Made by a program: the position numbers and the translations under genes. A model generated the notes under the pieces. That model ran no database searches, was not told where the DNA came from, and saw nothing but the letters and a program-made list of their open reading frames with translations. 64,000 bases of DNA from Lysobacterales bacterium (lineage in GTDB: Bacteria; Pseudomonadota; Gammaproteobacteria; Xanthomonadales; Rhodanobacteraceae). Location: contig QUBV01000007.1 in NCBI GenBank assembly GCA_014338185.1, positions 19,258 to 83,257 of the forward strand, given 5' to 3'. Each line of letters begins with the position of its first letter. Within the stretch, counting starts at the first letter, position 1. Below are positions 26,441 through 36,728 of this stretch, piece by piece.

Positions 26441-28729
26441 TCACGGGCCCGGCACCAGGTCCACGCGCCCGATGCCGTACAGGGGCCCGTCGATCGGCGC
26501 GGTGTAGATGAAGCACAGGCTGCGCTCGCCGCTGAGCGCAGGCAGCGCGCTGGTGAGCGGGAACCGACGCGGGCTGTGCGCGGGATCGGGCAGCGGCAGG
26601 CTCGCCAGCAGCGTGCCGTCGCAGCGGTCGGCGTGGATCTCCAGTTCGCCGAACGGCGTGGCGTGGGCGCGCGACACCACCAGGCGCTGCTCGTGCGCGA
26701 GCGCGTATTTGCGCTCGAGCCGCGCCGCCTCGACGCGGATCGCGGTCACGCCGTCCAGGCGCGTCGGCGGCAGCTGCTGGCAGGTGTCGAACACGTTGAC
26801 CGCGTACACCGGCTGCGTGCTGGTGGCATCGGGCGTGGGCTGCACGCGCAGGCGGAAGTCGCTGCCGGGGCAGTTCGGCAAGGCGCTGCCGGGCAGGCTC
26901 AGCAGGCTTTGGCGATCGAGCCGGCGCTCGCGCGGCGCGGCCAGCGCAACACCGTCGGCGGCGAATGCATTGGCGCGCACGTGGGCAGGCAGGCTGAGCA
27001 CGAGTGGCGCGAGGTAGGGCAGCGAATCCGCACGTGGCTCGCTGCCATCGAGGGTGTAGCGCAGCGTGCCGACGCCGCTCTGGTTGGACAGGCGCACGGT
27101 GGCGCGGCCCGTGGCGAGCGCGAGGTTGCGGTCGGTGTCGATCGCGACCGCGAACGCGCCATCGGCCACGTGCACGCCGGCGCGGCGGTAGCGTGCGAGC
27201 TGCGCGGGCAGGCGCGTGGCGAAATCCGCCCAGTCGCGCGCAGCCGCGCTCGACCACGCCACTTCGGCCAGCGCCGCCAGGCGCGGGAACACCGCGTGCT
27301 CGACATGTGCGTGGCTGGGCAGGTGCTCGGTCCACACATTGGCCTGCACGCCCAGCACGTGGCGTACCTGGGCCGCGCCGAGCACGCCGGGCACGGGTTC
27401 GAACGCATAGATGCCACGCAGGGCTTCCACTCCGAGCCGGCCCGAGTATTCGTCATCGAGCGCGCTCTGCACGTGGTCGAAGTACAGCGTCGGCGCGGGC
27501 GCCATCACCACGTCGTGGCCGGTCAGCGCGGCCTTGATCGCGCCGTCGCTGCCGCGCCACGACATCACGGTCGCGCCCGCGGGCAGGTTGTCGCCTTCGA
27601 GGATCTCGTCCCAGCCGATGAGCTTGCGCCCGTGCGCATCGAGGTAGCGGCCGAGCCGGCCGATGAACCAGCCCTGCAGCGCGTTCTCGCTGGTCAGGCC
27701 CAGCTCGCGCATCCTCGCCTGCACCGCGGGTGCGGCCTGCCACTGGTCCTTGATCGCCTCGTCGCCGCCGACGTGGATGTAGCGCGACGGAAACAGCGCC
27801 ATGAGTTCGTCGAGCACGCCTTCGATGAAGCCGAAGGTGGCCTCGTCGACATTGAACAACCACGGGTTCACGCCCCAGTCGACCGACACCGCCGGTCGCG
27901 TGCCGGTCACGCCGAGTTCGGGATAGGCCGCCACCGCGGCCTGCGCGTGGCCGGGCATGTCGATCTCGGGCACGATCGTGATGCCGCGCGCGGCGGCGTG
28001 GGCCACCAGCGCACGGATCTGTTCCTGCGTGTACCAGCCGCCGTAGCGCGAAGGCTCTCCGTCCCGGCCTGCGCCCGGTGGCGTGCGCCAGGCGCCGATG
28101 CGCGTGAGTTCGGGATGGCGCTTGATCTCCACGCGCCAACCCTGGTCGTCGCTGAGGTGCCAGTGCAGCACGTTGAGCTTGGCCAGTGCCATCTGGTCGA
28201 TGAGCGCGCGGATCTCGTCCGGCGACTGCATGTGGCGCACCGAATCGAGCATGAGGCCGCGCCAGGCGAAGCGCGGCGCGTCCTCGATGTGCAGCGCGGG
28301 CAGGTCGGTCACCTGCGCGCTGCGCGTGAGCAGCTGGAACAGCGTGGCCGCACCGTGCACGAGGCCGGCCGGCTCGCGCGCGGCGATGCGCACGCGCTGC
28401 GCGTCGATGTCGAGCGTGTAGGCTTCGGCCGCGGCAGGCGCAGCGGGGTCGCTCACGAACTCGATCGCGGGGCCGGCCCGGCCCGGGCCCAGCTGCACGC
28501 GCGGGCCATCGACCGCCTCCAGCGCATCGCGCAGGAACTGCGCCGCGGCGCGCGCGGCCGCGTCATCGCCTGCGCTGCGCAGCGGCGTGACACGCGCGAG
28601 CACGAAGCGGCCCTCGTGCAGGTCGACCCGGGCCGGACGCGGGATCAGCGGCAGACTCGCCGCCACGCCAGCCAGCGGCAGCAGGACCAGGCACAGTACG
28701 GCGAGCAGCGAACACGGACGGTGCGGCAT
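26441..28729 (-). CDS. Secreted GH20 beta-N-acetylhexosaminidase
   Basis: 762 residues from ATG 28729 with a signal peptide (VLLPLAGVAAS). An N-terminal GH20b domain (about 20-150) is followed by the GH20 TIM barrel: FAWRGLMLDSVRHMQSPDEIR, LHWHLSDDQGWRVEIK, EIDMPGHAQAAVAAYPELG and the catalytic Asp-Glu pair in YIHVGGDEAIKDQW. The C-terminal 220 residues hold a chitobiase-type beta domain (YTLDGSEPRADS) and a beta-sandwich (VTAIRVEAARLERKYA). It removes terminal GlcNAc/GalNAc from chitin oligomers or wall fragments outside the cytoplasm. Co-directional with the NagX-like gene. Confidence 0.93.
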   Translation of the reverse strand: MPHRPCSLLAVLCLVLLPLAGVAASLPLIPRPARVDLHEGRFVLARVTPLRSAGDDAAARAAAQFLRDALEAVDGPRVQLGPGRAGPAIEFVSDPAAPAAAEAYTLDIDAQRVRIAAREPAGLVHGAATLFQLLTRSAQVTDLPALHIEDAPRFAWRGLMLDSVRHMQSPDEIRALIDQMALAKLNVLHWHLSDDQGWRVEIKRHPELTRIGAWRTPPGAGRDGEPSRYGGWYTQEQIRALVAHAAARGITIVPEIDMPGHAQAAVAAYPELGVTGTRPAVSVDWGVNPWLFNVDEATFGFIEGVLDELMALFPSRYIHVGGDEAIKDQWQAAPAVQARMRELGLTSENALQGWFIGRLGRYLDAHGRKLIGWDEILEGDNLPAGATVMSWRGSDGAIKAALTGHDVVMAPAPTLYFDHVQSALDDEYSGRLGVEALRGIYAFEPVPGVLGAAQVRHVLGVQANVWTEHLPSHAHVEHAVFPRLAALAEVAWSSAAARDWADFATRLPAQLARYRRAGVHVADGAFAVAIDTDRNLALATGRATVRLSNQSGVGTLRYTLDGSEPRADSLPYLAPLVLSLPAHVRANAFAADGVALAAPRERRLDRQSLLSLPGSALPNCPGSDFRLRVQPTPDATSTQPVYAVNVFDTCQQLPPTRLDGVTAIRVEAARLERKYALAHEQRLVVSRAHATPFGELEIHADRCDGTLLASLPLPDPAHSPRRFPLTSALPALSGERSLCFIYTAPIDGPLYGIGRVDLVPGP

Positions 28730-28951
28730 GCGGCGATCCTCGGGCAGGTGCGCGCGGCCACCCGGGCCGATGCGGATGCATGGCCCATGCCGCACGGCGG
28801 GCAAGCGCCTATCTTCGCCGCTGCCGCATCGGTTTGCAGCAGTCGCGGTCATGACGATTGGTTTGGTCGGCGCAGGTGCCTGCGCCGGAGCGTCATGGCG
28901 CGGCCGCGCGCACGAGGCGCCGCCACGTTGCGGCAGGCCGGCGCGCCCGGC

Positions 28952-30730
28952 TCATGGGTCCGACTCGAAGCCGTCGCTGAAGATGCGGTCGTTGCCGACC
29001 TGCACCGCGCCGCTCGCGCTCGCCAGTGCCAGCGCGAGGTCGGTGCTGCTGATCGCGCCGTTCTCATCGACGTCCAGGTACAGCGACACCAGCAGGTCGT
29101 AGCTGCCCGCGGGCGCGCCCGCGGGCACGCTGAAGCTGCGCGTGACCGGATGGCTGCCGCCGGCGAGCTCGAGGGGTGCATCGTGCGCGCTGTCGTCGAG
29201 GTAGCCGACCCCGGCGCGGTACAGGCTGGCGCCGATCAGCAGGTGGGCGTGGCTCGCGCCCGCGCTGTTGCTGGCGGTGGCGTCGATCTGCAGGGTGGCG
29301 CCGGGCGCGATCACGGCCGGCGTGGCGGCAAGGTCGCTGAGCGCGAGTGGCGAGGTCATGACCGCGGTGCGCAGGTTGCTGCCGGCGCCGTTGTCGTTGT
29401 AGTAGTGGTCGACGATCCAGCGCCACGACGGCGCGCTCGCCGTGAGCGCCCAGCGCTGGGTGCCCCATTGCGACATGCCGCGGCCATGGCCGAAGCAGCC
29501 GCGGCCCGCGCCGACGCTGTCGGCGAGGCACGGCCAGCCGTTGGCCGGCGATCCGGCGTAGCCATCGCCACAGGACAGGTCGTTGTTGCTGCACGACAGG
29601 CCGTCACCGGGATCGTCCCAGCTGTTGTTCTCGGCCGAGTATTCCGAGGATGCGGCTTCGCTGCCGCTGCGCGTGAGCATGAGTCCGGGGGTGCGCGCGA
29701 TCGCACTGTCGGTGGAGCCGTGGGTGCTGCCGTCGTTGACCTGGCAGCAGGCGCTGGAGCAGATGTCGAAGTTGGGGCGGATCGGATGCGCGACGCGCCA
29801 CGCGCCATAGCTGCGGTAGGCAACACTGCCCGCGCGCAGCGACTGGCTGTGCCAGCTCGCGATCCATTCGTTGTCGAGGCCGCGCCGCACATAGGTTTCC
29901 AGCGGCAGCACGCAGCTGTGGGTGCAGCTGCCGGTACAGCAGGATTGGCTGCAGGCCGCATCGGCGTAGCCGACGCGGATCGATGCCGGCGGCGCGAGCG
30001 CGGGCGCGAGCAAGGGGCCGGTCGGCAGCGCCGTCTGCAGCACAGACGATGGCGTGGAAGCCTCGCCGGCGACGCTGCGCGCGCCGCGGTCGAGTGCGCC
30101 GACCACGTGGTCCACGCGCGTGGGCGCGCCGGCGCCGAGCGTGAGCAGCATGCGCTGCACGCCATCGGCACAGGCCAGCCCCACGTGTTCCTGCTCGCCC
30201 ACGCCCGGCAGTTCCAGCCGCAGCGTCGAGCGCCGCGTCGCATCGCGCGGGCAGGGCGCAAGCTGCAATTGAAAGTAGCCATCGTCGAGGCTGTGCATGT
30301 CGCGTCCTTCCAGCGTGATGCGGGCCGCCGCCAGCGGTGCGCCATCGGCGATGCGGCGCACATAGCCTTGCAGCCAGCGTTCGTCGCCGCGTGCCGCCAC
30401 CCGCGCGGCCAGGCGCGCGTAGGCGGCGGGTTCGTGCAACGGATCGAGCAGCAGCGTGGTCGGGCCGCCCGCGGGATCGAGCGTGAACTCGAGCGCCCGG
30501 TAGCCCGCGGCCTGGGCCGTCGCGGTCACGCGCAGCGCGGGCGCTGCGATCGCGCGCAGGTGGCCATCGATGCTCGCGCGGCGTGGCTTGCCATCGTCGT
30601 AGTCGAGCGTGGCCGCGACCGGTGCGCCGGTGCGGGCATCGCGCGCGGCCAGTTCCAGCGCCGCCGCCGCGGGCGCGAGCGCGAGCAACGCGCCCAGCGC
30701 CACCAGGATTCCACCATGGGATGCATGCAT
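28952..30730 (-). CDS. Secreted SpoIID/LytB-domain protein
   Basis: 592 residues from ATG 30730, preceded by GGGAGGGGG. After a signal peptide (APAAAA) come two small beta domains. A SpoIID/LytB domain at about 270-450 follows: VLPLETYVRRGLDNEWIAS, QSLRAGSVAYRSYGAWRV and the closing GHGRGMSQWGTQRWAL. SpoIID cleaves denuded glycan strands and LytB enhances amidases in Firmicutes. A Cys-rich insert (CSQSCCTGSCTHSC, CSSACCQ) is unusual. A C-terminal Ig-like domain carries FSDGFES, a tail phrase frequent in this order. It is upstream of, and co-directional with, the GH20 gene, fitting a wall-glycan role. Confidence 0.82.
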   Translation of the reverse strand: MHASHGGILVALGALLALAPAAAALELAARDARTGAPVAATLDYDDGKPRRASIDGHLRAIAAPALRVTATAQAAGYRALEFTLDPAGGPTTLLLDPLHEPAAYARLAARVAARGDERWLQGYVRRIADGAPLAAARITLEGRDMHSLDDGYFQLQLAPCPRDATRRSTLRLELPGVGEQEHVGLACADGVQRMLLTLGAGAPTRVDHVVGALDRGARSVAGEASTPSSVLQTALPTGPLLAPALAPPASIRVGYADAACSQSCCTGSCTHSCVLPLETYVRRGLDNEWIASWHSQSLRAGSVAYRSYGAWRVAHPIRPNFDICSSACCQVNDGSTHGSTDSAIARTPGLMLTRSGSEAASSEYSAENNSWDDPGDGLSCSNNDLSCGDGYAGSPANGWPCLADSVGAGRGCFGHGRGMSQWGTQRWALTASAPSWRWIVDHYYNDNGAGSNLRTAVMTSPLALSDLAATPAVIAPGATLQIDATASNSAGASHAHLLIGASLYRAGVGYLDDSAHDAPLELAGGSHPVTRSFSVPAGAPAGSYDLLVSLYLDVDENGAISSTDLALALASASGAVQVGNDRIFSDGFESDP

Positions 30731-30902
30731 GTCAGTCCCCCTCCCGAAGTGCACCATACACCGCCTGCGGCGGCCCGAGCATGCGGGCCACGGTGCCGGC
30801 CGGGGACAGGCGCAGCGCGCGCTAAACCCCGCGCTGCGCCACTGCATCCCATGCCTTGCGATTCACCCGTTTGCGCCGCCCCGGTCCCAAGGAGTCCCGT
30901 CC

Positions 30903-31745
30903 ATGCGCCTCGCGATGCTTGCCACAGTGCCGTTCCTCGTGCTGCTCTCGGCCGCCGCCACCGCGGCCGATTGCAAGCTGTCTGCCCAGCATGATTTCGA
31001 GGTCGATGCGGCCGCGCTCGACACCCTGGCGCTGCATCTGGGCGCGAGCGATGCCTGGGTCGAGGGCGTGCCGGGGCTGGCCAAGGTCGAGGTGCGGGCA
31101 CGCGCCTGCGCTTCGCGGCAGGACTGGCTCGATGCGCTGGGCGTCGAGCATGCGGTCGAAGGCGGCCACCTCAGCGTCACCCCGCGCACGCCCACGAGCA
31201 CCGTCAATATCAACCTGTTCGGCGCGAGCTACGCCTGGATCGAACTGCGCATCCGCGCGCCAGCGCGGCTTGCGCTCGCGGTCGAGACCGGTGCCGGCGA
31301 CGTCGATGTGCGCGGCGTGGCCAGCCTCGACTTCGACTCGGGAGCGGGCGACCTGCGGGTCAACGACATCGCCGGTCCGCTCGTGCTCGCGCTCGGCTCG
31401 GCCGACGTCGTGGGAGCCGGCGTCGGTGCGCTCGAACTGCGTCGCACCGGCTCGGGCGATGTGAGCCTGCGCGAGGTCCGGGGCGATGCACAGCTGCGTT
31501 CGGTCGGTTCGGGCGACATCCGGCTCGACAGCGTGGCGGGCAGCGTCACCGCCGGTGACGTCGGCTCGGGCGACCTCACCTTCGAGCGTGTCGGCGGCGA
31601 CGTGAAGGTCGACTCGATCGGCTCCGGCGACCTGAGCGTGCGCGACGTCGGCGGCGGCCTGCGCGTGCGTGCGCAAGGCTCGGGCGACATCGACCACCAC
31701 GGCGTGCGCGGCCCGGTCGAATTGCCACCCGTGCACGAGGATTGA
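30903..31745 (+). CDS. Periplasmic beta-solenoid protein (DUF4097/GIN-like)
   Basis: 280 residues from ATG 30903 with a signal peptide (AAATAADC). After about 110 residues the protein becomes a regular solenoid: GAGDVDV, GAGDLRV, GSGDVSL, GSGDIRL, GSGDLTF, GSGDLSV, GSGDIDH, each about 18-20 residues apart. This is the pattern of the putative-adhesin DUF4097 and head-GIN domains, right-handed beta-helices with Gly-Ser-Gly-Asp turns. Binding partner unknown. It stands alone between divergent units. Confidence 0.75.
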   Translation: MRLAMLATVPFLVLLSAAATAADCKLSAQHDFEVDAAALDTLALHLGASDAWVEGVPGLAKVEVRARACASRQDWLDALGVEHAVEGGHLSVTPRTPTSTVNINLFGASYAWIELRIRAPARLALAVETGAGDVDVRGVASLDFDSGAGDLRVNDIAGPLVLALGSADVVGAGVGALELRRTGSGDVSLREVRGDAQLRSVGSGDIRLDSVAGSVTAGDVGSGDLTFERVGGDVKVDSIGSGDLSVRDVGGGLRVRAQGSGDIDHHGVRGPVELPPVHED

Positions 31746-31829
31746 GTCCGGCGCCCGCAGCGCGCATGCGCCAGGCTGGGACGCCTGCGTGTCACGCCGG
31801 CGGGCGCCGCAGCGGGCACCCGCACCGGC

Positions 31830-32144
31830 CTAGCGTGGCTGCGTTTCGGCGTCCCGCGCAGCGGGGTGCGTGCGGTCCGCATCCGGGCCCGCGCTGCGGA
31901 CGTGCTGCCGCAGGTGTGTGAGTTCGGCCTTGATGATGGCGGCACAAGCGGCAAGCGCGTGGGGATGGTCGGGCGCGACCGGGCGCACCTCGGTGGCGTA
32001 GCCCAATGCGAGGTAGCCACACGTCTCGATGATCCGTGCGATGCGCAGGTCCTCGAACGTCTGCCGGGTGCGTGCGGCGGGCTGCACGTACGGGACATCG
32101 CCCAGTTCGTTGACCAATGGGGCGCCTGGGCGAAGTTCACGCAT
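31830..32144 (-). CDS. Small protein of the grasp-with-spasm cluster, unknown
   Basis: 104 residues from ATG 32144, which overlaps the ATP-grasp stop by 8 bp. The sequence is soluble and helix-prone (QTFEDLRIARIIETCGYLALGYATEV; the C-terminal part is rich in Ala/Arg). It has no Gly-Gly leader and no metal motif. Being last in the operon, it could be a maturation accessory or immunity protein. I do not recognise it. Confidence 0.65.
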   Translation of the reverse strand: MRELRPGAPLVNELGDVPYVQPAARTRQTFEDLRIARIIETCGYLALGYATEVRPVAPDHPHALAACAAIIKAELTHLRQHVRSAGPDADRTHPAARDAETQPR

Positions 32145-33111
32145 GGCCGGCTCCGCTGAGTTCGTCGATGAGCGCTTCGGTGATCGCGTGTCCGGTCGAC
32201 ATCTCGGCAAACCCCCAGCGCCCGCTTGGATTGATTTCGAGGAACACCCACTCGTTGCGGGGCGTTAGGATCAGATCCACGGCGCCATACACCAGGCCGA
32301 CAGTCTTGAGCATGTGCGCGAGGCGTTGGGCCACACCGGCATCGAGTTCGGCCCGGTAGTAGGTGAGCTCGGTGTCGGCCCACAGCCGCGAGTCGACTGC
32401 GGTGGCCTCGTTGCGCGTGCTTTCGAGGCCGGCGCAGAACACCCGGTCACCGATGATCGTGACGCGGAACTCGGCCGCCTTGTCGATGACCTCTTGCAAC
32501 AAGGTCGGGCAGAACCGCACCTGGTCGAGCAGGTCCTCGTCGCCCCGGTCGAGCAGGCTCACCGCGAGCGCGCGGTCGGCATGCGAGTCGGGTGATCCCG
32601 GCGAGATGTGCTTGATGATCACGCGACCGTGCCGCGCCAGGAACGCCTTGGCCTGTGCCGGCACGTTGGTGACCAGCGAGTCGGGCACGCGGAAACCGAA
32701 CCGCTGCGCCAGCGGCTTCTGGGTCAGGCGGTTGGCATTGCGGCGCACGGCATCGATGTCGTTGACCCAGTGGCAGTGGCGCAGGCCGTCGAGCACGTAG
32801 GACGCGTAGTAGACCCACTCGTGGTAGGCGAGGTTGCCGAACGAGCCCACCGCAGGCGGCCGCGCCATGTCGCGCCCCCAGCCGCGTGCCCATACGCCAT
32901 GGATGCGCTGGAAATCGATCGGCTCGCCGAGTGTGTCGTGCAGCAGATGCTCGCCATGGCCGTCGATGATCGTGGACACGCAAGGATGGTCTCGGCTCGT
33001 GGTGAGGCACAGGGTCTGGTGCGGGATCCGTCGCGCATTCGCACAATGGCGCAGGTGCGGCAGGTTGACGTCGGCCTCGCTGGCGACGAACAGGATCGAG
33101 CGCTGCTTCAT
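32137..33111 (-). CDS. ATP-grasp peptide ligase of a grasp-with-spasm RiPP system
   Basis: 324 residues from ATG 33111, overlapping the SPASM gene end by 4 bp. The N-terminus is a Rossmann-like half (ILFVASEADVNLPHLRHCANARR). The ATP-grasp core follows: RVIIKHISPGSPD, LLQEVIDKAAEFRVTIIGDRVF, VYGAVDLILTPRNEWVFLEINPSGRWGF, with Asp, Glu and Asn as Mg-ATP ligands. It is of the MvdC/D-like graspetide type, which activates Asp/Glu side chains and joins them to Ser/Thr/Lys in the precursor. Next to a SPASM protein and a Gly-Gly precursor, it matches the grasp-with-spasm layout known mostly from Bacteroidetes. Confidence 0.85.
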   Translation of the reverse strand: MKQRSILFVASEADVNLPHLRHCANARRIPHQTLCLTTSRDHPCVSTIIDGHGEHLLHDTLGEPIDFQRIHGVWARGWGRDMARPPAVGSFGNLAYHEWVYYASYVLDGLRHCHWVNDIDAVRRNANRLTQKPLAQRFGFRVPDSLVTNVPAQAKAFLARHGRVIIKHISPGSPDSHADRALAVSLLDRGDEDLLDQVRFCPTLLQEVIDKAAEFRVTIIGDRVFCAGLESTRNEATAVDSRLWADTELTYYRAELDAGVAQRLAHMLKTVGLVYGAVDLILTPRNEWVFLEINPSGRWGFAEMSTGHAITEALIDELSGAGHA

Positions 33112-34046
33112 GGCGTGGCCACCGCGGCCGCGGGCTTGAACAGGTGCGCCTGCTGTTCGCCCGAGTGGGGATCGTAGGGGCAATCGGCAGGCGCGCTGTG
33201 GAGGTCGGCAGGGTCGGTGCGCGCGGTGAAATCGCGCAGGCAGGCATAGCGCAGTTCGCAGTCCTTGCAGATGGTGCGCAAGTCCTTGCCGGCCGCGTTG
33301 CTCGCAGCGAGGCGGTCGCCGCGCGCGATGTCGTCGAACTCGTCGCTGCGCACGTCGCCGAGCAGGTAGTGCTGCTCGTTGCGGTGCGGGCGCACCCGAA
33401 GATCTGCGCCAACGTGGATCAGGCCGCTGGTTTCCGCGCCAAGACGGTTGCGTTGCAGTTGGAACAGGGTGGGATTGAGCTTCGCGGTCAACGAGGGATC
33501 ATCGCGGGCGGCAAGGTCGCGGCACGCGACGATCTCACCTTTCTGGTCGCACACCAATGAACTGGTGACGGTCGTGTCGGGTGAAAACAGTTCGAAACCC
33601 GCGGCGGCGACCCGATGGATCAGCAGGCCCATGCGTCGGGCCGATTCGGGTGGCATCTCGCCGGGTAGATGAAACACGTAGCGCAGCCCGCGTGCCAGTG
33701 TTGACCGCTCGAGCCAGTCGCATACGACACCGAACGTCGCCACATCGACATCGATCGTCACGCTGTGGAGCGAAGGTCGGAATGGATGGGTCCAGTCCGC
33801 CTGGAACGGTTGCCAGTATGGCGGGATCGTGTCTTCGATGAAGCCGGCCTGCAGCAGGAACGCGAGCCAGCGGCGCTCGTCGGCGCCGGCGCCATCCTCG
33901 TGTGCCAGCACGCGGTCGGCGATCGCCAGTGGAATGCGCTGGACCCGCGCGTGGTTCATGTTGCGGAAGTCGTATAGCGCCGCACGCCGTGCGCCGCGCA
34001 CCAGCAGCACCTGGTTGCCTGTTCGCGGGGTAATGGAAGTTTGCAT
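33108..34046 (-). CDS. SPASM-domain maturation protein without a radical-SAM motif
   Basis: 312 residues from ATG 34046 (MQTSITPRTG). There is no CxxxCxxC motif, so it is not a standard radical-SAM enzyme. The centre contains a TIM-barrel-like remnant (LHSVTIDVDVATFGVVCDWLE). The C-terminal SPASM region has CKDCELRYACLRD and a later CPYDP, the cysteines that bind an auxiliary Fe-S cluster. This is how the SPASM half of grasp-with-spasm pairs looks. It probably recognises the precursor and assists the ATP-grasp ligase. It follows the precursor by 164 bp, across two hairpins. Confidence 0.75.
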   Translation of the reverse strand: MQTSITPRTGNQVLLVRGARRAALYDFRNMNHARVQRIPLAIADRVLAHEDGAGADERRWLAFLLQAGFIEDTIPPYWQPFQADWTHPFRPSLHSVTIDVDVATFGVVCDWLERSTLARGLRYVFHLPGEMPPESARRMGLLIHRVAAAGFELFSPDTTVTSSLVCDQKGEIVACRDLAARDDPSLTAKLNPTLFQLQRNRLGAETSGLIHVGADLRVRPHRNEQHYLLGDVRSDEFDDIARGDRLAASNAAGKDLRTICKDCELRYACLRDFTARTDPADLHSAPADCPYDPHSGEQQAHLFKPAAAVATP

Positions 34047-34151
34047 CAGGGGTAATGGCTGTGCCGATGGTTCGCGTGGCACGAGGGCCGGATGTGAACC
34101 TGGCCGGTTGGCAGGAATCGGGGGGAAGGGCCGGATTCGGGCATGCACCGA

Positions 34152-34164
34152 ACCCGGCCCGGGT
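34152..34164 (-). promoter_or_regulatory. Palindrome ACCCGG-C-CCGGGT after the precursor gene
   Basis: Perfect 6-bp arms around one base, in the leader between the precursor stop and the SPASM start. With the next hairpin, it may set the ratio of precursor to enzyme message. Confidence 0.35.
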
Positions 34165-34192
34165 CAGATCAAACGACCCGTCGACGGCCGGT

Positions 34193-34207
34193 CAGGCCAT
34201 CGGCCTG
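34193..34207 (-). terminator. Hairpin directly after the precursor stop
   Basis: CAGGCC / GGCCTG around ATC, only 2 nt past the precursor stop codon on the minus strand. Read-through terminators at this place are usual in RiPP operons, where the precursor is needed in excess. Confidence 0.4.
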
Positions 34208-34209
34208 GT

Positions 34210-34344
34210 TCAGTCGTAATCCCACGCCTTCGGGTTGGTCGTCCGATACGTTGGACTCCCGTTCCCGGGGTTGGGATCGTCGATCCCGGGGACGTGGCCG
34301 CCGATGATTTCAGCGAGGTCGGCGAACTCTTCGATCAACTTCAT
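34210..34344 (-). CDS. Gly-Gly-leader RiPP precursor peptide, 44 residues
   Basis: Starts at ATG 34344 behind AAAGGAG at good spacing. The first 16 residues (MKLIEEFADLAEIIGG) form an amphipathic leader ending in Gly-Gly, the cleavage signal for C39 peptidases such as the one in 34570-36714. The 28-residue core begins HVPGIDDPNPGNGSP and ends KAWDYD. It has no Cys but holds Ser, three Thr and one Lys as nucleophiles and four Asp as acceptors, as needed for ester or amide cross-links by an ATP-grasp ligase. Easily missed because of its size. Product structure unknown. Confidence 0.82.
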   Translation of the reverse strand: MKLIEEFADLAEIIGGHVPGIDDPNPGNGSPTYRTTNPKAWDYD

Positions 34345-34432
34345 GGTGCTGCTCCTTTGTGAGCTTGGTTTCAGGGGTGGTGTTGCCAGTGCGTGAGTCC
34401 GGGCGTCAATGTCCGGATTGCACGCCGCATGC

Positions 34433-34448
34433 CCCGGCTTGGGCCGGG
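34433..34448 (-). terminator. Hairpin between the exporter gene and the precursor gene
   Basis: CCCGGC / GCCGGG with a TTGG loop, in the 225-bp gap between the exporter stop and the precursor start. Weak without a T-run; the gap also must hold the precursor's own promoter if it has one. Confidence 0.3.
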
Positions 34449-34569
34449 ACCTGCGTTGCCGGCGGTGCGTGGCGCACCAGCCGGCTTGCGGACCGATCCA
34501 TCGGTCTCGTGTTCGGGGGACAAGTGCCCTCCATGGATCCAACGGCACGATCGCGCTGCTTGGTTCTGC

Positions 34570-36714
<2,145 letters not shown>

Positions 36715-36728
36715 GGGTCGGTGCCGGC

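Noticed and set aside
26036..30994. A 1652-codon open frame on the plus strand
   Set aside because: It runs antisense through the NagX, GH20 and SpoIID genes, is extremely rich in Arg, Ala, Gln and His, and shows no domain. It is a by-product of high GC content.
33108..34046. Annotation as a radical-SAM enzyme
   Set aside because: The CxxxCxxC motif is absent; only the C-terminal SPASM cysteines are present.
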